In this document: positions 36,480 through 45,267 of the stretch, piece after piece
Position numbering within the stretch: the stretch's first letter is position 1
Layout of the letters: each line of letters starts with the position of its first letter
Source of the DNA: Rhizobium bangladeshense
Lineage (GTDB): Bacteria > Pseudomonadota > Alphaproteobacteria > Rhizobiales > Rhizobiaceae
Assembly: GCF_001662075.1 (NCBI RefSeq)
Contig: NZ_LYPL01000003.1
Span: forward strand, 310,001 to 374,000
Reading direction: 5' to 3'
DNA: 64,000 nt
Made by a program: the position numbers and the translations under genes
Notes under the pieces: model-generated
Seen by the model: the letters and a program-made list of their open reading frames with translations, nothing else
The model's database searches: none
What the model was told of the DNA's origin: nothing

Positions 36480-37388
36480 TCATTCGGCCGCCATCATCTC
36501 GCGCACGCCGTCGATGTCGCGGGCCGGCGACGCCCCGTAGAGGCGGCTGTATTCGCGGCTGAACTGGGACGGGCTCTGATAGCCGACGCGATGACCGGCG
36601 GTGCCGGCGTCGAGCCGCTCGATGAGCATCAGCCGGCGCGCCTCGTGCAGGCGAAGCTGCTTCTGGTATTGCACCGGCGTCATTGCCGTCACCGACTTGA
36701 AGTGGTGATGGAAGGAGGACACGCTCATATTGACGCGCTCGGCGAGGTCCTCGATGCGCAGCGGCCGGGCGAAATTCTCCTTCAACCAGGAGACGGCCCG
36801 CGCGATTCTGTTGCTATGGCTGTCCGATGTGGCGATGTTGATCAGTCGCGCACCGTGCGGCCCGGTCAGCACGCGATAGAGGATTTCCTGCTCGATCAGC
36901 GGTGCCATGGCGGGAATGTCGGCTGGACGATCGAGCAAACGCAGCAGGCGGACGGCGGCATCCATGAGCTCCGGCGGCGCGACGTTCACCACCATGCCGC
37001 GCTGCCCGTCGGTATCGGCGGCCGGGCGGGGAATATCGATGCGGCTGAGCAGTTCCAAGAGCTTTTCCGAATCGATCGCCAGCCCCAGGCAGAGATGAGG
37101 AACCTCGGGGCTTGCCTCCGTGACGCGCCAGGCGACCGGCAGATCGAGCGAGGTCAAAAGATAATCCCCGGTCCCGTAGCTGATGCGTTCTGTGCCGAGC
37201 TGGAGGCTCTTGGCTCCCTGCAGCACGAAAGCAAAACAGGGCCGGTAGCTGCTGTGCAAGGGATCGCTGGGCTTGGAGCGGCGGCTGACATGAAGATTGC
37301 CGATCGCAGTCGAGAACTCGCCGTCGCCAGGCGCGAAGCGCATCGCGATGTCGACGATTTCCTGGTAGGGGCTGAAAGGCAAAGTCAT
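36480..37388 (-). CDS. AraC-family regulator (AraC_N/cupin type)
   Basis: The 302-residue protein has the AraC_N domain (about 40-190, with RPCFAFVLQGAKSLQLG and YLLTSLDLPVAWRV) and two AraC helix-turn-helix motifs. These are ARPLRIEDLAERVNMSVSSF and VGYQSPSQFSREYSRLYG. This type often lies beside, and activates, alcohol or aldehyde reductase genes. Here the divergent neighbour is a zinc alcohol dehydrogenase across 216 bases. Confidence 0.9.
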   Translation of the reverse strand: MTLPFSPYQEIVDIAMRFAPGDGEFSTAIGNLHVSRRSKPSDPLHSSYRPCFAFVLQGAKSLQLGTERISYGTGDYLLTSLDLPVAWRVTEASPEVPHLCLGLAIDSEKLLELLSRIDIPRPAADTDGQRGMVVNVAPPELMDAAVRLLRLLDRPADIPAMAPLIEQEILYRVLTGPHGARLINIATSDSHSNRIARAVSWLKENFARPLRIEDLAERVNMSVSSFHHHFKSVTAMTPVQYQKQLRLHEARRLMLIERLDAGTAGHRVGYQSPSQFSREYSRLYGASPARDIDGVREMMAAE

Positions 37389-37604
37389 GCAGCAACTCTT
37401 TCTGTCTGACGCCTGCTGAACGGCTCATATCCGAAACGGCTTCTATCTAGGTTCGCCCTGGCATTTCGAAAACGGGCCGCCCGCTCATTTTTGCAGGATC
37501 GTGCAAGAAGCTTGGAGGATCACTCTACCTCCCTCGCTGCGATCGGGGCAATAGTGCGTCATCCCGCTCAACCCCCCACCTCAAAATCGAAAAGGAAGGT
37601 TTCC

Positions 37605-38651
37605 ATGCCTATTGCGAGAGGCTATGCCGCCACCGACGCTTCCAAGCCGCTGACCCCTTTCACCTTCGAACGCCGCGAGCCGAACGCAGACGACGTCGTC
37701 ATCGACATTAAGTTTGCCGGCATCTGCCATTCCGACATCCACACCGTCCGCAACGAGTGGAAAAACGCGGTCTATCCGATCGTGCCGGGCCATGAGATCG
37801 CCGGCATCGTTTCGGCTGTCGGCTCCGCCGTCACCAAGTTCAAGGTCGGCGACCGTGTCGGCGTCGGCTGCTTCGTCGATTCCTGCGTCGGCTGCGCCGA
37901 ACGTGACCTCGACCGCGAACAGTATATGCCGGGCCTCTGCGGCACCTATAATGACTTCGAAGCCGATGGCAAGACGCGGACGCAGGGCGGTTATTCCGAC
38001 TCGATCGTCGTCAGGGAAGGCTACGTCATGTCCATCCCTGATAATCTTCCGCTCGACGCCTCCGCGCCGCTGCTCTGCGCCGGTATCACGCTCTATTCGC
38101 CGCTGCGCCACTGGAATGCCGGCCCCGGCAAGAAGGTCGCGATCGTCGGCATGGGCGGCCTCGGCCATATGGGCGTCAAGCTGGGTTCGGCGATGGGCGC
38201 CGATATCACCGTTCTCTCCCAGAGCCTTTCCAAGAAGGAAGACGGGCTGAAGCTCGGCGCCAAGGAATATTACGCCACCAACGATCCGGAGACTTTCACG
38301 AAGCTCGCCGGCACCTTCGACCTCGTCATCTGCACCGTCAGCGCCGAAATCGACTGGAACGCCTATCTCGGCCTGCTGAAAGTCGACGGTTCCTTCGTGG
38401 TCGTCGGCGCGCCTGAGAATCCGATCCCGGTGCATGCCTTCTCGATCATCCCCGGCCGCAAGAGCATCTCCGGGTCGATGATCGGCTCGATCAAGGAAAC
38501 CCAGGAAATGCTCGATTTCTGCGGCAAGCACAACATCGTCTCCGAGATCGAGAAGATCAACATCCAGCAAGTCAACGAAGCGTATGAACGCGTCCTGAAG
38601 AGCGACGTCCGCTACCGCTTCGTCATCGATATCGCCTCGCTGGAGGCTTGA
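37605..38651 (+). CDS. Zinc-dependent alcohol dehydrogenase (YahK/CAD type)
   Basis: The 348-residue protein has the catalytic zinc ligands Cys and His in [10 protein letters not shown] and GHEIAG. The structural-zinc region is [20 protein letters not shown] and the NAD(P) fold is [27 protein letters not shown] marks the cinnamyl-alcohol/aldehyde reductase subgroup, usually NADPH-dependent. AAGGAAGG precedes ATG 37605. It is divergent from an AraC regulator that probably controls it, and a textbook terminator closes the unit. Confidence 0.92.
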   Translation: MPIARGYAATDASKPLTPFTFERREPNADDVVIDIKFAGICHSDIHTVRNEWKNAVYPIVPGHEIAGIVSAVGSAVTKFKVGDRVGVGCFVDSCVGCAERDLDREQYMPGLCGTYNDFEADGKTRTQGGYSDSIVVREGYVMSIPDNLPLDASAPLLCAGITLYSPLRHWNAGPGKKVAIVGMGGLGHMGVKLGSAMGADITVLSQSLSKKEDGLKLGAKEYYATNDPETFTKLAGTFDLVICTVSAEIDWNAYLGLLKVDGSFVVVGAPENPIPVHAFSIIPGRKSISGSMIGSIKETQEMLDFCGKHNIVSEIEKINIQQVNEAYERVLKSDVRYRFVIDIASLEA

Positions 38652-38656
38652 GGAAC

Positions 38657-38686
38657 AAAAGCGGCTCCTTCGGGAGCCGCTTTTTT
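38657..38686 (+). terminator. Rho-independent terminator
   Basis: AAAAGCGGCTCC, loop TTCG, then GGAGCCGC and six T residues, starting five bases after the alcohol dehydrogenase stop. Confidence 0.95.
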
Positions 38687-38705
38687 ATTGGTGGCCGGCA
38701 TCCGC

Positions 38706-38838
38706 CCTCATGCTGAGGTGCGATCCACAGCATCGCCTCGAAGCATCACCCACCGACGCCGCTCCAATCCGCCGCCATCGGAGCGCCCGCCCCGTGCTTC
38801 GAGGCTCCGGCCTTCGGCCTGCGCACCTCAGCATGAGG
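38706..38838. repeat. Palindromic repeat overlapping the TetM-like gene end
   Basis: Perfect 17-bp outer arms, CCTCATGCTGAGGTGCG (38706-38722) and its complement (38822-38838), enclose inner partners GCCTCGAAGCA and TGCTTCGAGGC. The right arm supplies the last codons and the TGA stop of the TetM-like gene. Confidence 0.8.
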
Positions 38839-40783
38839 CTCTCTTGGCCTGCAACCGCAGCAAATATTCCACCGGATTGAACGGATCAGGCCCCGAACGC
38901 GGCCGCAGACGCGGCGGCCCTGATATCGGGGCATAGTGATCGAAAGCCGTCTCCATCGTCCCTGCCCCGCTCGTTAGCCCCGGCAATTGCTGCTGGACGC
39001 TTTGAACCGTCCGAGACGCCAGAGTACCTTCGAGCCGCGCCACCCCATCGGCAATCACCGAATCCGTCGTCGCCGCCGCGGATTTCGCCAGCAGGGTCAG
39101 TACGCCGCCCAGGCTCTCGGCCGGCGTTTCGAGATGAAAGCGGTCGACCGGTTCGCAGAGCACGGTTTGCGCGGCCGAAAGCGCCGTTGCCAGCACCCAG
39201 GGCGTCAGCTGCCGGAAGTCGGCGGCAGTGCTGGCCGGCGAGCTGTGGCGCGCTGCCGTCATCGCCACGTGGCAATCGATGACCTGCCAGCCGAAGATGC
39301 CCTGCTTCAGCGTTTCGAACACGGTTTCCTCGACCGCCCGGTAAAAGGCGACCGGCATCTGGCCGACATCCACTTCGAGCGCGAAGCTGTTGCCCGTCCC
39401 GGCAGGACGCGGCTCGACCCGCAGGCCGACGGTGGCAAGAAACGGATTGGGCTCCTTGAAGAGGATCTGCAGGCCGCTTCCTGTTGCCGCCGGCCTCTCA
39501 GCCAAAATGACCGTGCTTTCCTCGAAGCTCGCATCGAGGCCGAAATCCGCCAGCAGGGTCGATTGGATAACCTCCTTCTGCACCTCGCCGTAGAGCGAGA
39601 CGAAGACCTCGTCGACATCTTCGTTCCGGTGCAGGTTAATTAGCGGATCCTGTTCGGCCATCTGGCTCAGCGCCAGCCACAGCGCCGCCCTCTCCGAAGG
39701 CCGCCGGGCAAGCACGCGGGTTTCGAGCGTCGGCGGCGCGAAGTGAGCCCTTCCGGTCGCACCCCGATCGCCGCCCACCGCATCGCCGATCCGGGCGCCG
39801 GCAAGCCCGCTGACGCGCGCGATTTGTCCGGCGGCAAAGCTCTCGGCGCCATGGCTGCGCCCGACCTGAAAGAGCTGGATTGCGGTCACTCTCTCCGGGC
39901 CATTCGGCAGATCGAGATATTGCCGCAGCCGCACCGTGCCCGCCGTCAGATACACATAGCACAGCTTCTCGCCGCCCCAGCCGCGCTCGATCTTGAAGAT
40001 CCTGCCGGCGACCGGCCCATCCGGGTCCGGGCGCCGCTCGGGCAAGATCGCCGCGATGGCCGAGGCCAGCGCCGGCACGCCGGCGCCGGTCATCGCCGCG
40101 CCCGCGAAGACGGGATGCACCAAGCCGCGCGCCACCTGATCGGCCAGAGCACGGCCGAGCCTTTCCCCGGTCAGGCGCTCGGGGGCGAGCACATAATCAT
40201 CGAGCAGCACTTCGTCGTTTTCCCCGAGCGCCTCGCAAAGCGCCGAAAAAAGTGGCTCGCTTCCCGGATCCAGGGGTTCCACCCGGGAAATTTTGCTGCC
40301 GGAATCGATGACCGAAGACATGGGGATCGGCTGAACGGCCAGCTGCACGGCGAGCGCCTCCATCACGTCCTGATACCTGGCGCCGAGGCGATCGACCTTG
40401 TTGATGAAAAAGACGAAGGGAACGCCGAGCCGCCGCAACGCCCGCACCAGCACGCGCGTCTGCGCCTGGACGCCCTCGACCGCGGAGACGACGACCACCG
40501 CCGCATCCAGCAATCCCAGCACCCGTTCCACCTCGGCGATGAAATCCGGATGGCCGGGCGTATCGATCAGGTTGACGGTCCTGCCGCCGATCGCAAACGA
40601 CACCACCGCGGCCCGGATCGTGATGCCGCGCTGTCGTTCGAGTTCGAGCGTATCCGTCTGCGTATCGCCGCTATCGACGCTGCCAGGCTTGTCGATGACG
40701 CCGGCGTTAAAAAGCAGTCTTTCGGTGAGGCTAGTCTTGCCTGCATCCACATGGGCGAGGATGCCCAGATTCATAGTGCGCAT
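38828..40783 (-). CDS. TetM-like ribosomal protection GTPase
   Basis: The 651-residue protein is an EF-G-like translational GTPase of the tetracycline-resistance protection class. It has G1 AHVDAGKT (10-17), G2 GITI, G3 DTPGHPDF, G4 NKVD, then domain II (RIFKIERGWGGEKL) and EF-G-like domains III-V (PFLATVGLRVEPR, QVIDCHVAMTAARHSSP). Length fits TetM/OtrA relatives. Chromosomal rhizobial homologues exist, and whether they give resistance is not known from sequence. The last residues (ASC) come from the palindromic repeat. A second ATG three codons in may be the start. Confidence 0.85.
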   Translation of the reverse strand: MRTMNLGILAHVDAGKTSLTERLLFNAGVIDKPGSVDSGDTQTDTLELERQRGITIRAAVVSFAIGGRTVNLIDTPGHPDFIAEVERVLGLLDAAVVVVSAVEGVQAQTRVLVRALRRLGVPFVFFINKVDRLGARYQDVMEALAVQLAVQPIPMSSVIDSGSKISRVEPLDPGSEPLFSALCEALGENDEVLLDDYVLAPERLTGERLGRALADQVARGLVHPVFAGAAMTGAGVPALASAIAAILPERRPDPDGPVAGRIFKIERGWGGEKLCYVYLTAGTVRLRQYLDLPNGPERVTAIQLFQVGRSHGAESFAAGQIARVSGLAGARIGDAVGGDRGATGRAHFAPPTLETRVLARRPSERAALWLALSQMAEQDPLINLHRNEDVDEVFVSLYGEVQKEVIQSTLLADFGLDASFEESTVILAERPAATGSGLQILFKEPNPFLATVGLRVEPRPAGTGNSFALEVDVGQMPVAFYRAVEETVFETLKQGIFGWQVIDCHVAMTAARHSSPASTAADFRQLTPWVLATALSAAQTVLCEPVDRFHLETPAESLGGVLTLLAKSAAATTDSVIADGVARLEGTLASRTVQSVQQQLPGLTSGAGTMETAFDHYAPISGPPRLRPRSGPDPFNPVEYLLRLQAKRASC

Positions 40784-41072
40784 GAACCACCAACTTCTCA
40801 GAAATTCGGATGTGATTTTCGTGAGAAGTGACTCGGCGCATTGGAACCTCTGTCCGTTGTTACGGCTGGATGCGGCATCCCGGTGGCGGGGAGACGCGGG
40901 CGGAATGCTACGGGTGGGTGGGGAGATGAGTCAAGGTTTGGCGCGCGCGTCGGGCACAACGATCAGCCCTCATGGTGAGGAGGCCCATAGGCCGTCTCGA
41001 ACCACGAGGGCGGATGGCTGGGCGGCACGCGATATCGCCGGTAGAGATTCGGTGCATTCCCCCGCCCTCATC

Positions 41073-41231
41073 CCTGTGCCCTCAGGGCTTCGCCCAAGGG
41101 ATGTCACAGGGATCCAGCAAGCCCAAGTCCTTAGGCGCGAAAGACCTTCGTTCATGGAAGTCATTCACGGCGCGGACGCGCCGTGGCTGGATTCCTGTGA
41201 CATCCCTTGGGCGAAGCCCTTTGGGCACAGG
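41073..41231. repeat. Palindromic element, copy B (longest)
   Basis: Forty-six-base inverted arms (41073-41118 and 41186-41231) include TGTCACAGGGATCCAGC and GCTGGATTCCTGTGACA. The centre carries CACGGCGCGGACGCGCCGTG. It is the same family as 18170-18278. It occupies much of the 509-bp gap between the TetM-like gene and NDH-2. The rest of that gap (40784-41072) has no recognised gene and presumably the TetM-like promoter. Confidence 0.8.
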
Positions 41232-41292
41232 CATGATAGAGGAGAGGTACGCCGTGTGGCACCCCCTCTCCCCGCCGTCCTCCAACTTGAGC

Positions 41293-42558
41293 CTACCCAT
41301 CCTCCCGCATCGTCTCCCGCTGCGTGATCAGCCGCGCGCTGTGCTGGCCGCTCAGATAGATCCACAGCCAGTTCCAGGCGACGGCAAAGCGCGAGCGGGT
41401 GCCGATCAGGAAGTAGATATGGGCGATGCCCCAGATCCACCAGGCGATCCAGCCCTTGAGCTTGACCTTGCCGAAATCGATGATTGCCGCACTCTGGCCG
41501 ATCGTTGCCAGGCTCCCCTGGTGCCAATATTTGAAAGGTGCTGGCGCCGGCTTGCCGGCCAGGCGAGCGCGGACGACTTTTGCCACATAGCCGCCCTGCT
41601 GCTTGGCGGCGGGCGCTATGCCAGGCACCGGCTTGCCATCCTCCCGCATGACAGAGGCCGTATCACCGATAATGAATACATCAGGCAGGCCCGGCGCGCT
41701 CAGATCCTTCTCGACGATGGCGCGCCCTGCACGGTCGGCCGGAATATCGAGCCACCGCGCCGCCGGTGAGGCGGTGACGCCGGCCGCCCAGACGATCGTG
41801 CGGCTGGGCGTGAAAGTCTCACCGATTCGGACACCGTCGGCGCTGCACTCGGTGACCGGCTTGCCAAGAAGGACCTCGACCCCCAGTTTCTCCAGCGCCT
41901 TTTGCGCATAGGCCGAAAGCTCCTCCGCAAAGGTAGGCAGCACCCGCGGGCCGGCCTCGACGAGCACGACGCGGGTCTTGCGCGTATCGATATTGCGGAA
42001 TTCCTTCGGCAGCGTGAAGTGCGCGAGCTCGGCGATGATGCCGGCGAGCTCGACCCCGGTCGGCCCGGCGCCGACAATGGTGAAGGTCAGAAGCGCGTCG
42101 CGCACGGCGGGATCGGCCTCCAGCTCCGCTTTCTCGAAAGCGAGCAATACGCGGCGGCGGATCGTCGTTGCATCCTCCAGCGTCTTCAGCCCCGGCGCCA
42201 CCGGCTCCCATTCGTCACGGCCGAAATAGGCATGCGTTGCCCCGGTCGCCAACACCAGCGTGTCATAACCGAGAGTCATGCCGTTGCGTAACGACACCGT
42301 CTTGGCGCCGCTATCGACACCGGTGACCTCGCCGAGCAGCACCGTCACGTCGGGCCGGTCGGCATAGAGGCGGCGGATCGGCCAGGCGATCTCCGAAGTG
42401 GAGAGAATGGTCGTCGCCACCTGATAGAGCAGCGGCTGGAAGAGATGATGATTTCGCCGGTCGACGAGCGTAATCTTCACGCCCGCGCCCTTCAATCCGT
42501 TGACTAGCTGCAGCCCGCCGAAACCGCCGCCGACAACGACGACATGGTGATCGCTCAT
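41293..42558 (-). CDS. ndh: Type II NADH dehydrogenase
   Basis: The 421-residue protein has two nucleotide-binding folds: FAD-type VVVVGGGFGGLQLV at 5-18 and NADH-type FTIVGAGPTGVELAG near 160. It has the NDH-2 quinone-site region AAKQQGGYVAK and an amphipathic/hydrophobic C-terminus (GWIAWWIWGIAHIYFLIG). It oxidises NADH and reduces quinone at the inner face of the membrane without pumping protons. A single-gene unit flanked by repeats. Confidence 0.92.
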   Translation of the reverse strand: MSDHHVVVVGGGFGGLQLVNGLKGAGVKITLVDRRNHHLFQPLLYQVATTILSTSEIAWPIRRLYADRPDVTVLLGEVTGVDSGAKTVSLRNGMTLGYDTLVLATGATHAYFGRDEWEPVAPGLKTLEDATTIRRRVLLAFEKAELEADPAVRDALLTFTIVGAGPTGVELAGIIAELAHFTLPKEFRNIDTRKTRVVLVEAGPRVLPTFAEELSAYAQKALEKLGVEVLLGKPVTECSADGVRIGETFTPSRTIVWAAGVTASPAARWLDIPADRAGRAIVEKDLSAPGLPDVFIIGDTASVMREDGKPVPGIAPAAKQQGGYVAKVVRARLAGKPAPAPFKYWHQGSLATIGQSAAIIDFGKVKLKGWIAWWIWGIAHIYFLIGTRSRFAVAWNWLWIYLSGQHSARLITQRETMREDG

Positions 42559-42852
42559 GCCCTGCCCCTTTGCGCCATCTTGCTGAAGTCAATGTGGCCC
42601 TCGCGGCAAAGGATGCAACCGCCGTTTCGGAATGGCTCCCCTGCACCGATCGCAGTCGACAGAGCGTGTCGCGCAAAATACGCTGCGATTTTCGGGCGAG
42701 CACCGCATGTCGGATATTAAAGATTTAATGCACGAGGTGCGCATCTGCGCTGCGCCGTAAAGCCGAGATTATCACACAAGCCTGCAATCCCAGCCAGCAA
42801 AGCTGGCCGAGCGGAAGTCACGCGTAGTGATCGCTTGTCCGGCCTCAACTCT

Positions 42853-42876
42853 GCAAGCCGACATTGGTCGGCTTGC
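42853..42876. other. Perfect stem-loop after the BA14K gene
   Basis: GCAAGCCGAC, loop ATTG, GTCGGCTTGC gives a ten-base perfect stem 33 bases beyond the BA14K stop, without a T tract on either strand. It may mark the 3' end of that transcript. The remaining 42559-42852 gap shows nothing else I can support. Confidence 0.45.
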
Positions 42877-42909
42877 AAGCAGTTCCGAGCGCCGATGCGC
42901 AAGCGCCCA

Positions 42910-43416
42910 TCAATAAGGACTGATGCACTGGCGACGGGGTCCATAATAGGGCTGGAACGTGTTGTCGAAAGCCCTGTACGAACGATAACGCGCGTAGCAC
43001 CAGTTCACATGGCTGCCGCCCCGCCCATAATAGACGGTCGAAGCATAGTTCCGATAGGGCGGGGCATAATACCGTCCATAATAGCGGTAGGGCGGGCCAT
43101 AGTAGCGGTAAGGCGAGCCATAGTAGCGGTAGGGCGGGTCGTAATACCGATAGGGTGGGTCGTAATACCGGTAGGGCGAGCCGTAATAGGGCTGTGACAA
43201 TGCGCTGCCAATGATGGTGCCGACGGCTAGACCACCCAAGGCCCAGCCCCAATTATCCCGCCGATGATGCCCGCCTCTGCCACGCCACCGTATCTGCTCT
43301 ATCTGTTGCTGCTGCGCCTCGATCTTGGGTGGGGTGATAGCGGGAAACGCCTGAGCCGGCGTGATCCCAGGGGCACCTATGATCAAGCATAACGCGGCGA
43401 CGGTTAGCTTTCTCAT
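42910..43416 (-). CDS. BA14K-family envelope protein with PYRYYG repeats
   Basis: The 168-residue protein has a signal peptide (MRKLTVAALCLIIGAPGITPAQA), a Gln-rich segment, and a glycine-rich hydrophobic stretch (WALGGLAVGTIIGSAL, 58-73). Five 7-residue tandem repeats of PYRYYG/D type follow at residues 80-114. The C-terminal BA14K signature is WCYARYRSYRAFDNTF with RRQC. BA14K proteins are immunoreactive, envelope-located and lectin-like in Brucella, and common in rhizobia. A stress-type promoter candidate lies 62 bases upstream. Confidence 0.85.
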   Translation of the reverse strand: MRKLTVAALCLIIGAPGITPAQAFPAITPPKIEAQQQQIEQIRWRGRGGHHRRDNWGWALGGLAVGTIIGSALSQPYYGSPYRYYDPPYRYYDPPYRYYGSPYRYYGPPYRYYGRYYAPPYRNYASTVYYGRGGSHVNWCYARYRSYRAFDNTFQPYYGPRRQCISPY

Positions 43417-43477
43417 GACTGTTCTCCTCTGTCCTCCAACTGGAGAAATATCCTCCCCTCATCCTGAACCAAAGGTG

Positions 43478-43501
43478 AACGCATATGTCGAAAACCGTTC
43501 C
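43478..43501 (-). promoter_or_regulatory. Possible general-stress (EcfG-type) promoter
   Basis: On the minus strand GGAAC (43497-43501) and CGTT (43478-43481) are separated by 15 bases. The alphaproteobacterial EcfG consensus is GGAAC and CGTT with 16-17 between, so this is one base short. BA14K genes are reasonable general-stress targets. Confidence 0.35.
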
Positions 43502-43695
43502 ATAAAGAGACGAAATTAATCATGATCGATAGCCCGGGTTGTCGGCTTTTCAGGCAACGAGCCTGGCTTTTTCCCAGGATATTATGGACTTGCCTTGCGC
43601 TGTCCGGGACGCCCGGACTAGAGCAGTCTTTCTCCTGGCGAAAATGGCTATGAATATCGCTATTGCGCATAATACACAGCCCTCAAAATACCGGC

Positions 43696-44160
43696 TTACC
43701 GTGCGTAACCCACGGGTATCGCCATTCCCTGTTTCAATTCTTCCATCGAGATCGACGCTGAAACGTCGAAGAGTTCTAGCTTGCGCACGATCTGCTTATA
43801 AATCACGTCGTAATGCTCGACGCGCGGCAGCACGATCTTCAGGATGTAATCGTGGTTTCCGGTCAGCCGGTGCGCCTCGACGATCTCGGGGACGTCGCTG
43901 ATGATCCGGCGGAAGGCTTCCGTCCATTCGTCGGAATGGTGGGCCGTCTTGACGAGGGCGAAAACCGTCGTCGGCACGCCCATGCGTTCGCGGTCGAGCA
44001 CGATGATGCGCCGGGCGATATGGCCGCTTTCTTCCAGCCGCTGAATGCGCCGCGAGCAGGCCGATACCGACAGCGCCACGCGCTCGGCAAGATCGGTGAC
44101 GGATATGCCGGCATTCTTCTGCAGCATGTCGAGAATGCGTTTGTCGCGATCATCAAGCAT
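43696..44160 (-). CDS. Lrp/AsnC-family regulator
   Basis: The 154-residue protein has the AsnC helix-turn-helix (LQKNAGISVTDLAERVALSV then ACSRRIQRLEESG) and a RAM ligand domain (VFALVKTAHH, VEAHRLTGNHDYILKIV). The start at 44160 is set by the typical DDRDKRILDMLQ beginning; the open frame upstream is not used. It is divergent from an aspartate/glutamate racemase gene, with an imperfect palindrome just upstream. It probably senses an amino acid linked to that enzyme. Confidence 0.9.
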   Translation of the reverse strand: MLDDRDKRILDMLQKNAGISVTDLAERVALSVSACSRRIQRLEESGHIARRIIVLDRERMGVPTTVFALVKTAHHSDEWTEAFRRIISDVPEIVEAHRLTGNHDYILKIVLPRVEHYDVIYKQIVRKLELFDVSASISMEELKQGMAIPVGYAR

Positions 44161-44187
44161 TGTGTAAAATGAACCCCGCGCTCTCAG

Positions 44188-44215
44188 TTTGCGCCATTTG
44201 GCCAATTGATGCAAA
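44188..44215. promoter_or_regulatory. Imperfect palindrome, Lrp operator candidate
   Basis: A 28-bp dyad with ends TTTGC and GCAAA and centre TTGGCCAA pairs in 11 of 14 positions. It lies 28 bases before the Lrp gene, between it and the divergent racemase. Confidence 0.5.
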
Positions 44216-44313
44216 ATAATAGCACGTCTCCTTGATAAAGGACAAACAATGCAAACACGCCGCGTGACCATTGCGGCATCATTTTCGAAACTCGAACATG
44301 GGAGCACGAAGAG

Positions 44314-45033
44314 ATGGAAACGATCGGCCTGATCGGCGGCATGAGTTTCGAAAGTTCGGCGGTTTACTATCGCCTGGTCAACGAGATGGTGCGCACGCGC
44401 CGCGGCGGCCTCGCCTCGGCCGAACTCATTCTGCATTCGGTCAATTTCGAGGAGATCGTCGCGCTTCAGAAGGCCGGCGATTGGGCTGGAGCGGCCCGCC
44501 GTCTCGGCGACGTGGCCGAGCGCCTCCAGGCTGGCGGCGCCGGCTGCATCTTAATCTGCACCAACACCATGCATCTGATCGCCGATAAGGTCGCGGCAAA
44601 AATCTCCGTGCCGCTGATCCATATCATCGACGAGACGGCGAAATCGCTGCATGCCGCTGGCCACAAGCGGCCGCTGTTGCTTGCGACCCGCTACACGATG
44701 GAGCACGGCTTCTATACCGAGCGGATGAAAAGCCTCGGCCTCGATATCATGGTGCCCGACGCTGCCGACCGCACCACCGTGCACGACATCATCTTCAATG
44801 AACTCTGCGCCGGCCAGGTGCGCGACAGCTCGCGCGAGAAGCTGATCGACATCATTGACCGCGCCGTGGAGCACGGCGCCGACAGCATCATCCTTGGCTG
44901 CACCGAGATCTGCCTGATCCTCGATCCCGACCGCCTGCCGCTGCCGGGCTTCGACACCACTGCAATCCACGCAAGGGCGGCGGTCGATTTCGCCCTTGGC
45001 ACGGAGGACGCAGAGGCGGAAGAGGCTGCGTGA
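44314..45033 (+). CDS. Aspartate/glutamate racemase family protein
   Basis: The 239-residue protein has both catalytic cysteines of cofactor-independent racemases: CTNTMH (about Cys83) and LGCTEICL (about Cys195). It has the N-terminal IGLIGGMSFESSAVYY and TRYTMEHGFYTERM, typical of the YgeA/aspartate racemase group. It interconverts D and L forms of Asp, Glu or a related amino acid. Start with GAGCACGAAGAG upstream. The divergent Lrp regulator likely adjusts it to amino-acid supply. Confidence 0.88.
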   Translation: METIGLIGGMSFESSAVYYRLVNEMVRTRRGGLASAELILHSVNFEEIVALQKAGDWAGAARRLGDVAERLQAGGAGCILICTNTMHLIADKVAAKISVPLIHIIDETAKSLHAAGHKRPLLLATRYTMEHGFYTERMKSLGLDIMVPDAADRTTVHDIIFNELCAGQVRDSSREKLIDIIDRAVEHGADSIILGCTEICLILDPDRLPLPGFDTTAIHARAAVDFALGTEDAEAEEAA

Positions 45034-45044
45034 GGCGCCTATAA

Positions 45045-45067
45045 TTTAGTTGACTCAGTCAACTAAA
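45045..45067. promoter_or_regulatory. 23-bp palindrome with promoter overlap
   Basis: Perfect 11-base arms TTTAGTTGACT and AGTCAACTAAA flank one central base. TTGACT within it (45050-45055) could be a -35 element with ACATAT (45074-45079) as -10. This is the likely operator of the MarR-GNAT gene starting at 45268, although a repeat element lies between. Confidence 0.55.
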
Positions 45068-45120
45068 TGCATGACATATGTCTTCATGGGAGTTCTTTTG
45101 TCAGTTTGTTGGCGCGTCGG

Positions 45121-45224
45121 CCGCTCCTTCCGTCATGCTCGGGCTCGTCCCGAACATCTGCCGCCGTTCGATAGGGCAGCAGCTCCTCGGCACAAGGCCG
45201 AGGATGACGGCGAGCGAGGAGCGG
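45121..45224. repeat. Palindromic repeat inserted in the MarR-GNAT leader
   Basis: Imperfect arms CCGCTCCTTCCGTCATGCTCGG (positions 45121-45142; 22 bases) and 45198-45224 are inverted partners around a GGGCTCGTCCCGAAC hairpin. It belongs to a third palindromic repeat type in the window and sits between the palindrome at 45045 and the gene start. Confidence 0.65.
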
Positions 45225-45267
45225 GCCTTTGTCAACAATCCGGCGAGGTCTCCCCCTGGAGATCACT

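Noticed and set aside
41073-41231. Small RNA gene
   Set aside because: The long perfect arms and additional copies elsewhere fit a dispersed palindromic repeat better; no promoter or single-strand tail is evident.
42853-42876. Standard intrinsic terminator
   Set aside because: The stem is perfect but neither strand shows a T tract after it, so it is listed only as a stem-loop.
43075-43179. CRISPR-like array
   Set aside because: The 21-bp repeats are contiguous, in frame, and encode PYRYYG units in a secreted protein; there are no spacers.
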